Under the pieces are notes generated by a model. The model ran no database searches. It was not told where the DNA came from and worked only from the letters and a program-made list of their open reading frames with translations. A stretch of 64,000 nt of DNA. Source: Rhynochetos jubatus. Taxonomy: Eukaryota > Chordata > Aves > Eurypygiformes > Rhynochetidae. Positions 1-11,611 of the stretch are shown here, one piece after another. The position numbers and the translations under genes are program-made. The number at the start of each line of letters is the position of its first letter. Positions within the stretch are counted from its first letter, which is position 1. The DNA is taken from positions 5,827,001-5,891,000 of the forward strand of contig CM050656.1 in assembly GCA_027574665.1 (NCBI GenBank), read 5' to 3'.

Positions 1-3000
1 AGGAAAATAGATACATGTGTCAGTGTTGGAACACAATTTTTTTTGAGTTTGAAGAATTATAAATGTGCTTCGAACAAGCAACATAACAGTTTATTAGTAT
101 GAATGTTTTGCTAAATACTACGTGCTTAACGCAATCCCCATTCCTTTATAATAAGTTTAAATATTAATTCTTTGGAATGCTAGATGCCTAAAGCTAGACA
201 GAAATGCTGTGCAGTTTCAGATATCTAGGAGTGGGCTTGTGAAACAGGATATTTAACTGGGAGAGATGAGTAGCACATTTCAGAGTTATTAGGGCAGAAC
301 AACAATGCAAGAGGATGACTTAAAAAAAAGAAAGTTACAAAATTGTTTTTTGTGCATGAGGCTTAAATACCTTATTTATTTGAAATACAGGAGTAGATTT
401 CCTATGTCTGTAGGTTCTAGATTGCATTTTTTATTATTATTTTGTTTAACTTTTTTTTCAGCCGCCTGCCCCTCTCCAAAGCAGCTGGCTTTGATTTAAC
501 CTGAATCCCTCACTGAGAGCAAATGATCAGTCACTTACGATGACTGTGTTGTGCTCTTTGATGGAACATCTCCATAGCGGCAGCCGCTTAGGAGAGAAGA
601 CCAAATGGGACAGGAAGGGTGCTCGAGGAAAGCAGCACTGGGCATTCAGATGACTCATTTCACCCTAAAACAGCTCTCGTAGTTTCTTATGTAAGCCCTG
701 CCTACCTTCCAACCCCCATCTGTGCTGGACAGAGCAGAGATAGTTAAAGTGAGAACAGATAAAAGGGGAATTTTCTGTTTTATTTCCCAGTATTTTCTGG
801 GAAGATCTCAGAAAGGCTTTAACATGAGGTTTCATAAATCTTGCTTTGCTCTGCTGCTCCTGCTGAAATTGCAGGGAGTTGTAGCATTGACTTCAGGTGG
901 AGGGCAGTACTGGATGTTTTTGAAAATCCCATCCATGATTTTTTTGAGGCACAGTAAAGAAGATCCAAGAGATCTTCTCTCCCAGAGAGAAAAGTGCGCA
1001 GGCAGAAGCAGTCCAGTAGCTCAGATGCTGAGGTCAAGTCAGCACAGCATGTTCACCTTTAATTTTTCTTCCTATTCAAGACCCTGCCTGGGTCTTGAAG
1101 CTGGTGTGATCTGCCATCGTGCAGGTGGCAAAAATGGTGAAGGCTTGTGCCAGCAGCTGACATCACCAAGTATATAAATGTTTCAGATGAAGAGTTAGGG
1201 TGCTTGAAGGTACAGCTTCTAGGCTGTACCACTTGTATAATTTTGAGGGGGTCTGGACTGTTCATGATATTTCTGCTGTAAGAGTGCAGCGGAGTATGGT
1301 GTAGAGAAAGACAAGCCAGTTTTGGAGCCAGAAACAGTGCAGTTGTTTTCAGCACACCATCAAGGCCAGCTTAATTTTCTATGCTGAGGGACAGAGTTTG
1401 TTAGTTCAGGTGCAGTTTTTGGGTGATGTGGCTGTGCTCTGTTCGAGAACTGATCTGGTGGTGTTGCAGGATGCTGCACTGCAACATGTGGCTGTATCAG
1501 CCTGGGGTGACACTGGCTTGAGCGTGGCTGCACCCCTTCTACAGAGTGTGTGCGTGAACCGTGTTTCTCTTTGCTGTGTGTAGTACGTGGTGCTTGCCCT
1601 TGTTGGTAAGTCTCCTTGAGTGTGAGTGGTAAAAAGTGCAAAATACATGTTTGTTATCTTTGGGAGAGTGAAGTTTTAAATGGAACATTTTAGTTGAACT
1701 TCTTACTGCTAGGCATCTGGTTTGCTCTGCCAGTTGCAAAATTGTTGCTGAGAAATAAATTCACCCATTTATTTTAGTGCTTGACATGCTGAAGTGAGGG
1801 AAAGGAGGCTACGTTAAGGGGGCTGTGTTGGCAATAGCCAATAATAAGTGCCTGTTGGGAAGAAAGTCTTCCCCCCTGGTTTGCTGGAGGATACAACTTC
1901 AGAGTTGTCCTTGCCTTTCGGCAGAAGGAAGTGTCTCTTACTTGAGACAGAAATCACCCAATGGATTGTATGCCCCTGGGCTTGAGGTGCAACTAGCTAC
2001 TACAAGGTTCCTGAGGTCACTCTGGCAGAACAGATTTTGCACACAGCTGAGACTGTCTCCCAGGACTTGAAGAAGAAAAAGCAACACTAAATTCCTGCTT
2101 TCCGGATATCTGATTGTTGTAATGTTCAGTTTCCTTGAAGTCATCAGAGCTGGTTTATATTCAACTGGAACTGAGCTGGCCTGGCTCCATTATCCCTAGC
2201 TTTGGTGCAGATCTGAAGTGACACCATCTTAAAACCAAGAGAGAATAAAAAGGAGGCAGACCAGAGCCCTGGAGGGCTAATGCATAGAAGTTTGTCCTCT
2301 AAGTATGGATTCGGTTCACTTGGCAAAAGAAAAAGATATCTCACGTTTTTAATCTGAACACTTTTGCTTCTTATTTTTACTCTTGCCAACTCACCACAAA
2401 TCGGCTTTTATTCTTTTTCTTTGAGTTCTTGAGGTATTCAATAAGGTTTGCTGACTTGTCATATTTTCATGAGGATAAGCTGCAGACTATGTGTGTGAAT
2501 GGTTCTCTTTTCAAAACAAAGATCACCATGCATTTCAGCATCTCTCTCATTTGAATGGGTGCTCAGGAAATTTAAGGGGATGTTTAGCCCTAGAGCCCAC
2601 TTGCTTTTTCCCTGCCCTTGAGTCTCAATAACTTATTCTTTCTACTCTTTTAGCTTCTTGGCCTTTGTCATTTACTTTGTGCGACATCACTGTTAGCTTA
2701 TTTTTAAATATATGTAAAGGTTTGTAACTTATTTGAATTGTGGGCTAAATGTGTAGAAGTATGGCAACTGGTGTAAATAACTTTTGGTCTGTTGAATAAG
2801 TAAATACTCAAAATCTGTCAGGGTGATTTGGCCAGTTTTTATTGGAAACATTATTGCTCCGAGATCTCCTTGCTCTTACTGCATCCTGTCAGAAGCTGTT
2901 AGGCAGAGGTTGCTGGCATGAATACTCAGACTGCTTTGTCAAAATTCACTTTTATGCCTATTTGCTTATAAGTTTGCCCCTTCCACAAATACTTTTGCAA

Positions 3001-3536
3001 GTGTGTATATTTTGCAAGATTAGTTGTAGAAAGCCAATATAAAAGAGACCAAAATCTAGAAAGTGAGAGAGAACCATTGAATGACTGATGATCAATAGTG
3101 TTTTGATCCAGAATGTATGGTGGCATTGCCTACAAGTACAGTTTATTTGACAAGTTTGAGTGAAAACACTGATGTTTTGCAGAGGCTTGCTGCTTCGGTG
3201 GTACCCAGGTTAAGTTTCTGAAAATGGGCCTAACCTGCTCGGGGAACTTTTCTTGCTAAGGGTTAATGTTAATGCCAACAACAGAGTTTTTATTAGCTGC
3301 TGGAAAATTTGACTGGAGACTTGAAAATTAAGAACAGTAAATGTTAGAGGTGATAAAGATGTTTTGTGGGTAGGGTAGATGTTTCAGCAGCAAGCCGTCC
3401 CTCTGACGTGACAAGGAGACAATTTCAGAGCATAGATAATACGAGACTTGAGAGGAGACCTGGTAAAAATAGCCTCATAACCAACTAGCATTTAGGTAAA
3501 AATGAATTATGATACCAACTGCCACTACAGAAAACA
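1..3536. other. Unique non-coding sequence, no gene recognised
   Basis: This is single-copy-looking AT-rich sequence with stops in all frames. From about 462 to 660 it is locally richer in GC and CpG and is preceded by a long T tract ending in CAG at 459-461, which resembles a splice acceptor (see findings). A short 8-bp hairpin (arms 1462-1469 and 1479-1486) lies in a GC-richer stretch at 1390-1600. There several frames stay open together, which is a composition effect and not coding evidence. An AATAAA hexamer lies near 1754. I see no transposon in this interval. Confidence 0.6.
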
Positions 3537-3896
3537 ATCTGGAAGGAGACCTTAGAGCAGCCTTCCAGTACCTGAAGGGGCCTGCAAGAAAGCTGGAGAG
3601 GGACTTTCTACAAGGGCAGGTAGTGACAGGACGAGGGATAATGGCTTTAAACTGAAAGAGAGTAGATTTAGATAAGATACAAGGAAGAAACTCTTCCTGG
3701 AGAGGGTGGTGAGTACTGGCACAGGTTGCCCAGAGAAGCTGCGGATGCCCCATCCCTGAAAGTGTTCAAGGCCAGGCTGGATGGGGCTTTGAGTAACCTG
3801 GTCTAGTGGAAAGTGTCCCTGCCCATGGCAGGGGAGTTGGAACTAGGTGGTCTTTAAGGTTCCTTCCAACCCAAACCGTTCTATGATTCTGTGATT
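3537..3896 (+). repeat. CR1 LINE, 5'-truncated 3' end (avian)
   Basis: This is a truncated copy of the avian CR1 non-LTR retrotransposon, plus orientation, keeping about 360 bp. It begins in the end of the ORF2/3' region with the block 'gaccttagagcagccttcca'. It continues through 'aggttgcccagagaagctg' and 'gatgccccatccctg', then the closing block 'ccttccaacccaaaccgttc'. It ends with the CR1 tail 'ctatgattctgtgatt' at about 3880-3896. The reverse-transcriptase domain is absent, so the copy cannot move by itself. Severe 5' truncation and a short octamer-like tail in place of poly(A) are the family's normal pattern. Scattered substitutions indicate an old insertion. The minus-strand open frames across it are chance frames in CR1 sequence. 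Confidence 0.95.
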
Positions 3897-6800
3897 GGAT
3901 ACAGCTTCCAGTGTGAAGGCTCCTGGCTACAGCATTTGCTAGTTTGAATGAGCAACCCAGATTTAGAATATAAGCTAGATACGAGAAGGAACTTCTAAAC
4001 ATGGAGTCCACCTATTTATAGATCGGAGTTAAAATTCCTTGCATGGTGGCCACATATCCTTCAGAGGCACCAGTCTTGTTCTGTTGGTATGGAAGAAAAT
4101 CTCCTATTTGCATCCTTTCTGAAGCTGAGTGTGGCTGTAGGTTTTCCCTATTGGTACAAAGTATTCTGTGAAATGAACCTGATATTCAGCACCTTCTGTC
4201 TCTTCTACATTGGTTTATTCTTCCATAGAGATTATGTGGGCTCTACACTAGGAAAGATATTAACTAGGAGTATACTTAACTTTTGCCATATGGTGCCCAA
4301 GCAGGCTGTGAGTTGTTTGTCACTGGAGTTTTTAAAGACATGGATGGAAATCGTACTGTGGGGTGTAACTCTTTGGGCTCGACCATCTTTCCTGTGGCAT
4401 TTTTAATTCCCACTGTCTACTGCTTAGGCACTGTAAAGAGTTACAACAGGTCCCTCAAACTGAAATACTCCAGGCTTCTATCCTCTTTGACTTACTGAAC
4501 AAAGTTCAAATCCCTCCTGGTCTAACGTTGGTGCTTCTGGTCACTCATTTGTTTGTCAAGAAAACACCGAGAAGGCATACAATAAAAAACAGACTGAGTG
4601 AAGGGCTCTAAGAACAGCAGTTGGGAGAGCCAGTGGTGGGACAACTGGGCATGGAAAATGATTGATTTTTATGTGCAAAGCAGTTGTGAAATGTTCTGTG
4701 GCATTCTGGGGACATGCCATTGCTAACAAACGATTGCCTGTTGGGGATAGAAAATGCCAACCATTGTTCTGAAGAAGGAAATAGCCTTATTGATACTGAA
4801 TTAGGCTCACATTGAATTATTATTATTACTCATTCACAATGCATCCTGTTTTCCAAATATGAAAATTAACTGACCATGCTGAAGTTCTCCAGCACTATTG
4901 GCCTTTAATTGTTGGTTCTATCTACATCCTTATGGTCCAGGTGGAGTTTAGACTGTTTGGAACTGGGGACGTATTTTGGTAGAAATCTGCATAAACAGAG
5001 CAGCTGAAGGAAGCAGCTCTGCTTCTTCAAAGAGTTCATCGAGCTTGTTCTTGTTTTATAACAAGCCTGAGAGCGAGGCTGGCAGAGGTAAATGTGTTGG
5101 TAGATTAGATTAAGCCTCTGGGATACATTCTGAATTGTCACATACACTGTTGATGGCAGAAAAACAGTGGTATAGAAAACAATACCGTTGCCTTTTGAAT
5201 GGAGTAAAACCTGATTTATCTATAGAAATTGAGATGAACACCAAACAACAATATTTTGTACAGTGACAGTACTTTGTATACAACTCTGAAAGTTTGAGTT
5301 TTGTTCCCAGTGTTATCTAGGAGTTTCTACTGAAATTCTGACAGAAAATAGGAGACCACTGCCAGTAAAGGTTGACTCTTGCTTTAGGAACTGGACAATG
5401 AATATTTTCGTATGGTAAAATACATGAGATTGTACCTTGACGTGGAGGAAATAAACTGGTTTTATAGATAGATGGGAGGCTGTATGTCCTGGAAAGCAGT
5501 GACACTGCAAAGATTTGGGATGTCGTATTCAATCAACATGAGAAAATGAATTTCTATTGGTGTACGAGGTGACATGATACATTGTTAAAAAGCGTAGGGA
5601 AGTGATGTTATCTTTGTGTTAAGCATCACTCTAGCTGCAGGAAGATAGATTAGTGCTCAGACTTTCTGAAATGGCTTTGAAAAATCAAAGGATTTGGAGA
5701 GGAACTGGAAGGTGCTAACCCATATGTGGTACTGATGGAAGATGAAGGGCAATTTGGTCTGATCCAGAGATGCACCAGAGAAGAAAATATGTGATAGTTG
5801 AGGGTTCTTTGGGTGCAGATAAATGTAGAATGGCATCTCGTGACTGGAAATCGAGAAAGGTCAAACAAGAAGGAAGACTCATGTTTTTGACTGCAAGGAT
5901 AATTAACTGTGGCCCAGTTTAGCAAAGGATGTGATAAATCCTCTGGTTCTTGGAGTTGCTGAGCCAGGTTTGGATGTTCATATGGAAGAAATGATTCATT
6001 TCAACCACGGACAAGTGTATTCAAGGCTAGAATCACTAGATGAACAAGCTGGACCATCCCAACGGCTTCTACTTGCAGTCTGTAAAAGATAGGATTCCAG
6101 GCCATCTTGAGCTGCTGAACCTGGTGCTGCTCTTCCCTCTTGTGCTCTCTGCATTGCAATCCTTGGGCCTAGAATCCATACTGAGGCCAAATTTAGGGCC
6201 TCATTCTGGGCTCATGACAGAGCAGGAAGCAGGCTGGAGAAGGAGGAGCATTACCACAGCACAATCACACAGTTTTGGCAGTAATTACAGTAAGGCAATT
6301 GCTAGCAAGTAATGTTTCCTCCAAACTTGCCCTTTCTCTCCTCTTGTTATGTCTCGCTCTTCAGCAAACAGCACCACTCCTCCTTGACTAGCCTGGTCTC
6401 TATGCAGAGATGTTGTGATGGAACCTGCTGTCTCCTAGGACCTGGGCTGAGACCAACTAAGACCAAGTGCTGGGTTTAAAACCTGGACACGTGGGGACAT
6501 GGTGACAGCAATCATCTTCCTTCTCTTACCAGGCATTGACGATTTTCAACATTAATGTCTTCCCTTTCTTTGCTTTCTGAAGTGAAAACAGACTCTTCGC
6601 CTCCTTCCTAGTACAGCAATAGTGACATGCTAACACAGTTATTACAGCAAACATTGTGGCCCTCTCTGGTCATGATGTTTTCTTTCTGTGGGGAGACTGA
6701 AATACTAACTCACAAATAATGTCTTTAGAAGTCATATTAGTCACACATTTTTAAGACATTCCAAAATCATACCAACCTCCTTCGGAGCTTGTCTGTTGCT

Positions 6801-8110
6801 ACCAATGATTCAAAGTTTTGAAAACTCTCCTTTAGTTTTGATTTACATTTTGGTCTTGGGCACTTGTTATTTCTGGCAAATGCCAGCTCCATTTCATTAA
6901 AGAAAAATCTGTTTTACAGCCACGAGGCTCAGATCTACTGCGCTTCTAATAATTGATGGCTGGTTTCCCTATTTCCTGCATTGTAGAAAAATAAGGACCT
7001 TGTTAGACCCAAACAAGCCTGCATAAAGTCACAGTGTGAAACATCAGGTTGGGGGTGAGCAGAGCAGCTGTGGGCAGGTTTTACAACTTTGGGCCACAGT
7101 TAATCGAGGCAGCCAAGGGAAACTGAGAGATACCCATGTGACTAAAATTCGGTTGAATTCTTTGGCTCCCTGGCCTGAGATTTATATTTGTGACACCTTC
7201 CTCCTCTGTCAGTCCCTGGGCCAGACACAAGTCTGTGTCTGTGTATGTACTTAAGGCTCTGCGCACCCTGTGGTGTGGCCGCGGTGCCTGTTGCTTGCCA
7301 TGCCACGATGGGACATGCCTGTTTCCAGTGTTGGCTGTCTTGCTCCAACAGCCCACAACAGTGCAAGTGTGTGCTTTGGAAGAAAGCGGCTGCTGTGTGG
7401 TGGGGATGAAAAATCAAGAGCAAACACTTTCAGAATTTCTGCAAGTGGGCAAATTAATTTCAATCTGAGCTGTCATCACAAGGGCCTCTTTTTCCTTCCC
7501 CTTTCCTTTGGGTGGTATCTTTGATTTATATTTTTGAACGAGGCAAGTGATTGCCCTTTGGTGCCCACTAAGAGCACGTGCAGTTCAATTTCTTTATAGC
7601 TGATCGGTTACAGCATCGTGTCAGTTTCTTTGTTTATGTTATTGTGAACAGGTTTCTTGTTTTGGGTGTTTTTGTCGTTGTTTTATGAGCAAGTGAAATT
7701 CAGCCATGCCTATGTTAACTGAAAACAATCAGTAAGTTTTAACAAGCAGCTAACGTCTATCAGGTATTCTTCCACAGTGCAATAGCTGTTCAGATGCCTC
7801 CTGTCGTGTTGCCACTACTTAAGCCTGGTAGTAAGACAGGATTCTGCCTTAGAGATTCATGGAGTGAAATGGCTTCTGGGAAGCCAAGTAGTGACACGTG
7901 AACAATGTTGTAAAAGGTGGGTTATTTTTTCATGTACTTTTCAGGTCCAGTGTTTCTTTTGAGAACTGGGTGGTTGTTTGCGGGCAAGACAAATGTGTGA
8001 TGAGTCTCCTAGGCATTCCTTTGAAGGACTTCCTCCTCAAAGGAGGTGCTGAAGAGTTTGTGGGACTCTAGAACCACTAAAAAAATCAGGCCTTAATGAT
8101 TCCTTTACTA
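3897..8110. other. Unique non-coding sequence
   Basis: No exon, RNA gene or transposon was recognised in these 4.2 kb. Composition is AT-rich, with a mildly GC-richer part near 7040-7400 where overlapping open frames occur on both strands. They are unrecognised and mutually exclusive. Short simple motifs such as TTATTATTATTA near 4817 and GTCTGTGTCTGTGTATGT near 7230 are too short to call as microsatellites. Confidence 0.55.
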
Positions 8111-8203
8111 AAGGTCTGATCCAGAGAGGTATTTAGACACCTAACTCCCATTGACGTCAGTGGAAATTCAGTGCCTAAATACCTCTCTGGATCTGGTGCT
8201 TAG
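8111..8203. repeat. Palindromic MITE-like ancient repeat (76-bp inverted repeat)
   Basis: Positions 8118-8193 form a near-perfect palindrome. The outer 19 bp (8118-8136 'gatccagagaggtatttag') pair exactly with 8175-8193, and the inner 19 bp pair at 13 of 19 positions, meeting at GAC/GTC (8153-8158). The words 'cctaactcccattgac' and 'gtgcctaaatacct' match, from memory, a palindromic repeat common in turtle, crocodilian and bird genomes. Such repeats are usually interpreted as non-autonomous DNA transposons with terminal inverted repeats; Chompy is one named reptile family, but I cannot confirm the assignment. The structure is certain and the family name is not. The copy could fold as a long hairpin if transcribed. 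Its exact centre is the CRE octamer TGACGTCA. Confidence 0.8.
8152..8159. promoter_or_regulatory. Perfect CRE octamer (CREB/ATF site) at a palindrome centre
   Basis: TGACGTCA is the full palindromic cAMP-response element bound by CREB/ATF bZIP dimers. It sits at the symmetry point of the 76-bp palindrome, within the local word 'cattgacgtcagtgg'. The related ancient repeat, as I remember it, reads CATTGACTTCAATGG here, so a T-to-G change would have created the site and its CpG. Whether it is bound is unknown. No promoter is visible beside it. Confidence 0.35.
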
Positions 8204-10893
8204 TCTTCTGGCGTTGAACGTTACATAGCTCATGCTTTCTGTGGGTCTCCTTTTATGGCATCTTCTGTGAGTGGTGCAATAGTATTAATTTTGAGTTCTT
8301 CCCATCCCAGTGTGAGTTCCAGCACGTGATGTAGGCGAGAAAGCTATGCCATGTGATAATCTACTGTTCCACCAAGGAGTTGAGACCTTGCAGACAAGCA
8401 GTGGGGTGGGAGAGCAACTCAGAAAATACACTGCTCTTCTATTCATTCACTGTTACTGAGGGAGGATGTGGTTGACCTTCAGGCACTGAGACTTTGTTGA
8501 GGGGGGAACTAAAGTGACATACTCAGTTGTTTGGATGAAAATCCAGGGAAAAATGTGAGATTTTTGTTGGCATGTCCTCCACTCAGTGCTGATCTTATCA
8601 TACTGGTTTAGTAGCGGAGCTCCTTTGGCTCCTTGCCAGATGATACCCTTGGAGTCCGTCTGAGATGTGCAAGATAAAAGATCTCAGGGAATTACAAGTA
8701 TTATGACTTTCCTATCAAACTGTTCTGATGTGTAGAGTCTTTTGACCCAGAAAACTAGCTTTCTTTTTAAAATTTTGTTATTGGAAGAAAAGGAAACACA
8801 AGAACTGGAAAGTGGAGCCTGATGTTTATAAGGGCCTTGAGAGCAGCTGTAATTAGTGCAGGTTTTTGGAAGAGACTTGTTTCTCTGCCAGCAAAGGGCC
8901 CTGGTGTTCAGCCAGGTTAGATGTAGCCTGGGAGTAAGCACTTGGGAACTGCATACCATACACTGATTCTGTGTCTGGCACTGGAAACATGAAGTGTCCT
9001 CTCACTTAACCTATAAAATAAAATACTTTGTGTACTCTCGGTGTGTCCTGTGAGATGTTCCCGAGGTCTGAGTCACCACCCAGCCATTTGGGCTGGTTCT
9101 CTAAACACTGACTTGTGAAGGGCTGCACCAGAGTGCTGTGTGGGTTACTCTGCTGGGTGCTGTGATGATCACCCTACTGGGTGCTCTCTCAATCTCGTGA
9201 TACTGTGCAATTCAGTTTTAATATGGGCCCACAGGTCTGGTAGTACTGCAAACTGAGTGATGAGAGGGAGGAAGTTCCTGTAGTGACAGGAGTCCCCCTT
9301 GTCAGCCCCTTCCTTGCAGAGACTCTCAGAGTCATGCTGTAAATCTGTTTTTATTTTCCGGTAAATTCAGTAGTGATGCTCTGAAATACTGCAGGAATTT
9401 TGTGGTGCTGGAATGCTTTTATGGCTTTGCGTGAGGTGCCAGCCACATCAGCGCCACTGGCTGTATATGAGAGTTGCTTGCTTGAGTCCTCGTCCTTGCC
9501 TATATCTGCTGTTGTCATCTTCCTTCTGTCTTTTCGTCAAGTGGCTTCGTCCCACCCCCACAACACCCAGTCACGACTTTGGCTGACCTGCACTGGGACT
9601 GACCTGCCAGGTACCTGGAAGGCATGGTTGGAGGAACTCCTTAAGAAGGTGTGTAGCCTAGGCACAACCTCAGTCCAGTGGTGCTGTGAGGGCAGCAGGA
9701 GCTGCTTGCTGGCCCACACAGGTAAGCACAGTGAGGTGTCATAAGGCACGTTGATGTTCCTTGGGCAGTTTTAGTGTTGGAACAAGTTCCAGAGCAGTGG
9801 ACATTCCTCCAGTGAAATGAACAATTCTGGCAGATTACTTACCCAAGTCTCTACCAATTGTGTCTTGTTAAGTTACCAGAGCCTGGTAACTATATGAGAA
9901 GTGCTCTACCTTAGCAGTTCCTTACTAATAGTAATATCCTGTAATTCCAAATCCAGAGGCAGAGGAACCAGTGAGTTACTCAGATTGTAGACATGCAGCT
10001 CCCATTTTTTTCAAAGGTGGACATTTGAGAAAGGAGTGAAATCTAGAAAACTCTCTGTGGGGACTTGCATAAAACTGTTCGATGCTAACTTCAGTTCTTC
10101 ATACAAGCAAATGCTCCAACTGCAGAGTTGGTCAGGGAGACACAACGTGTTGGCCTGTTTCCTTCTGAGAGGTGACTCATGAGCAGGTCAGGTGACCCAG
10201 AACATCTGTGTCAGTGTGCACCCTAGGCTGATCAGTTGATGGCTGAAGGATTGGGAGAAGTTGAAGGTGGGATTGGACATGGAAGACAGGGAACACTGGG
10301 AGACAACAGGAGGAACAGAAGAAATTAGAAACCAGTGGGGATCGACTGCTTCGGACATGAGTATAGGCCTATCTGCACAAAGAACTCAAACTAGACCTGC
10401 CGGAAGTAAGTGTGTGTGTGATCACAGTAGCCCCATTAAGGAAAAAAACAGATATTCTTTATTTTCTTTTTAAAGCTTCAAAATTGAACTATTGGGTTGT
10501 GAACTTCTTGTTCTTCAGATTTCACAATGCATGAGAGGAAAACATTTGAATTCCTTTCTCAAGGACTCTAGAGCTGTTGTTAGCCCAATTTCCCTGTTTT
10601 TAGACAGGAATCAGAACTGTTCACCATTTTCCAGGTCCTACAGAAGTCAGTGGGACGTCAGGAAAAGAATTTTGTATCCAGCAGAGCTAAACTGAGCGAG
10701 CCACTTAGCAAGTCAGCCAGCTCTAGGACACAGTGGGCATCAAGCTGCACAGAAAGGTGTTGGGGGTTGGACAGGGACCCCAGTGAAAACCCTGACCCTT
10801 CTTGTTCATGCTGTTGTAGGGCAGAAGGCTGGGCAGGGAGGGTGTCTGATCCAAAGCCCACTGGGTTGGTAGGAGTAAGGGACTGGGAAGAAG
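8204..10893. other. Unique non-coding sequence
   Basis: No exon or transposon was recognised. AATAAA at 9017-9022 is followed within 10-30 bp by a GT-rich stretch (9029-9056), the arrangement of a vertebrate poly(A) site, but nothing upstream looks like a gene on the plus strand. A GC-richer stretch at 9400-9750 and another at 10640-10890 keep frames open on both strands without recognisable protein content. Near 10847 the words 'ctgatccaaagcccactgg' resemble a fragment of an old amniote repeat but are too short to call. Confidence 0.5.
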
Positions 10894-11115
10894 GAGATCA
10901 GGAAGAATTTCTTTCCAGAGAGGGTGGTGAGGTACTGGAGCAGGTTGCCCAGAGAAGCTGTGGATGCCCCATCTGGGTCTGTCTTCAAGGCCAGGCTGGA
11001 TGAGGCTTTGAGCAACCTGGTCTCGTGGAGGGTGTCCTTGTCCATGGCAGGGGGATTGGAACTCGATGATCTTTAAGATCCCTTCCAACCCAAACCATTC
11101 TATGATTCTGTGAAA
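10894..11115 (+). repeat. CR1 LINE, 5'-truncated 3' end (avian)
   Basis: About 220 bp of the CR1 3' end, plus orientation, same subfamily style as the copy at 3537. Visible blocks in order are 'gaagaatttctttccagaga', 'gagcaggttgcccagagaag', 'tttgagcaacctggtctcgt' and 'ccttccaacccaaaccattc', then the tail 'tatgattctgtgaa' at 11101-11114. The piece that normally reads CATCCCTGGAAGTGTTCAAG is altered to 'catctgggtctgtcttcaag', a local divergence. No coding capacity is left. Three long open frames crossing this interval, one plus and two minus, are shadows of CR1 sequence. Confidence 0.94.
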
Positions 11116-11456
11116 TCCAGTTCGTTGCTATTGCAGGCAATCAATGCTCAGTCCAGGGAGCATCTGTCCCACGCCAGCCACAAGCCATAAAGCACTCCCC
11201 ACAGCCTACACAAACCGAGATCATTAGTTGAAAATACCAAAAGCCACAAACTGCTGTGTGCCCTGAAGAGCAGGAAAGGTTGAAAGCACCGACCGTAGCC
11301 TGCAACTCTGGAAAGGCCGGGAATTTCCTTATGTAAAAATTCCCAAATGACCCAAGCATCAAATGTAATCATTGGTGTAAGTACCAAAACTGCCTACCTC
11401 ATGGTATTTGTGTACTTGGACAGAGAACTGGTGACAGACTGATGCCCACCAATGCC
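11116..11456. other. Unique non-coding sequence
   Basis: Nothing recognised between the CR1 tail and the G-rich patch. The minus strand has two overlapping open frames without recognisable content. Confidence 0.5.
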
Positions 11457-11488
11457 GGGGTGGAGGGGCTGGGGGAGAGCTCACAGGG
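11457..11488 (+). other. G-rich patch, possible G-quadruplex
   Basis: There are four runs of at least three G: 11457-11460 (4), 11465-11468 (4), 11471-11475 (5) and 11486-11488 (3), with loops of 4, 2 and 10 bases. The last loop is long, so a stable quadruplex is plausible but not assured. It lies 80 bp from the C run at 11565, giving a local cluster of strand-asymmetric G/C tracts. Confidence 0.35.
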
Positions 11489-11563
11489 ATCCTGTGTGTG
11501 CTGTTTGTTGTCGCTGGTGTTTACAGCAACCACATTTCCATGCACCGCACAAGAGAAGGTGCT

Positions 11564-11611
11564 TCCCCCCCCCCCCCCCTTCTTTTTCCTTTCTTCCCCC
11601 CTCTCTTTTAA
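11564..11611. repeat. C15 homopolymer and polypyrimidine tract
   Basis: A run of 15 C (11565-11579) is followed by TCTTTTTCCTTTC, CCCCCC and CTCTCTTTT, giving about 45 bp of almost pure pyrimidine. Such tracts are length-unstable, can form quadruplexes on the G strand or triplexes, and are error-prone in sequencing, so the exact count should be treated with caution. Confidence 0.9.

Noticed and set aside
1360..1648. Several overlapping open frames on both strands
   Set aside because: Low stop density from local GC richness; the frames are mutually exclusive and unrecognised.
9017..9056. AATAAA followed by a GT-rich element, resembling a poly(A) site
   Set aside because: No upstream exon or transcript evidence; the hexamer is frequent in AT-rich DNA.
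10723..11088. 121-codon minus-strand open frame
   Set aside because: It lies mostly over the antisense of a CR1 3' end; such frames recur at CR1 copies and carry no coding signal.
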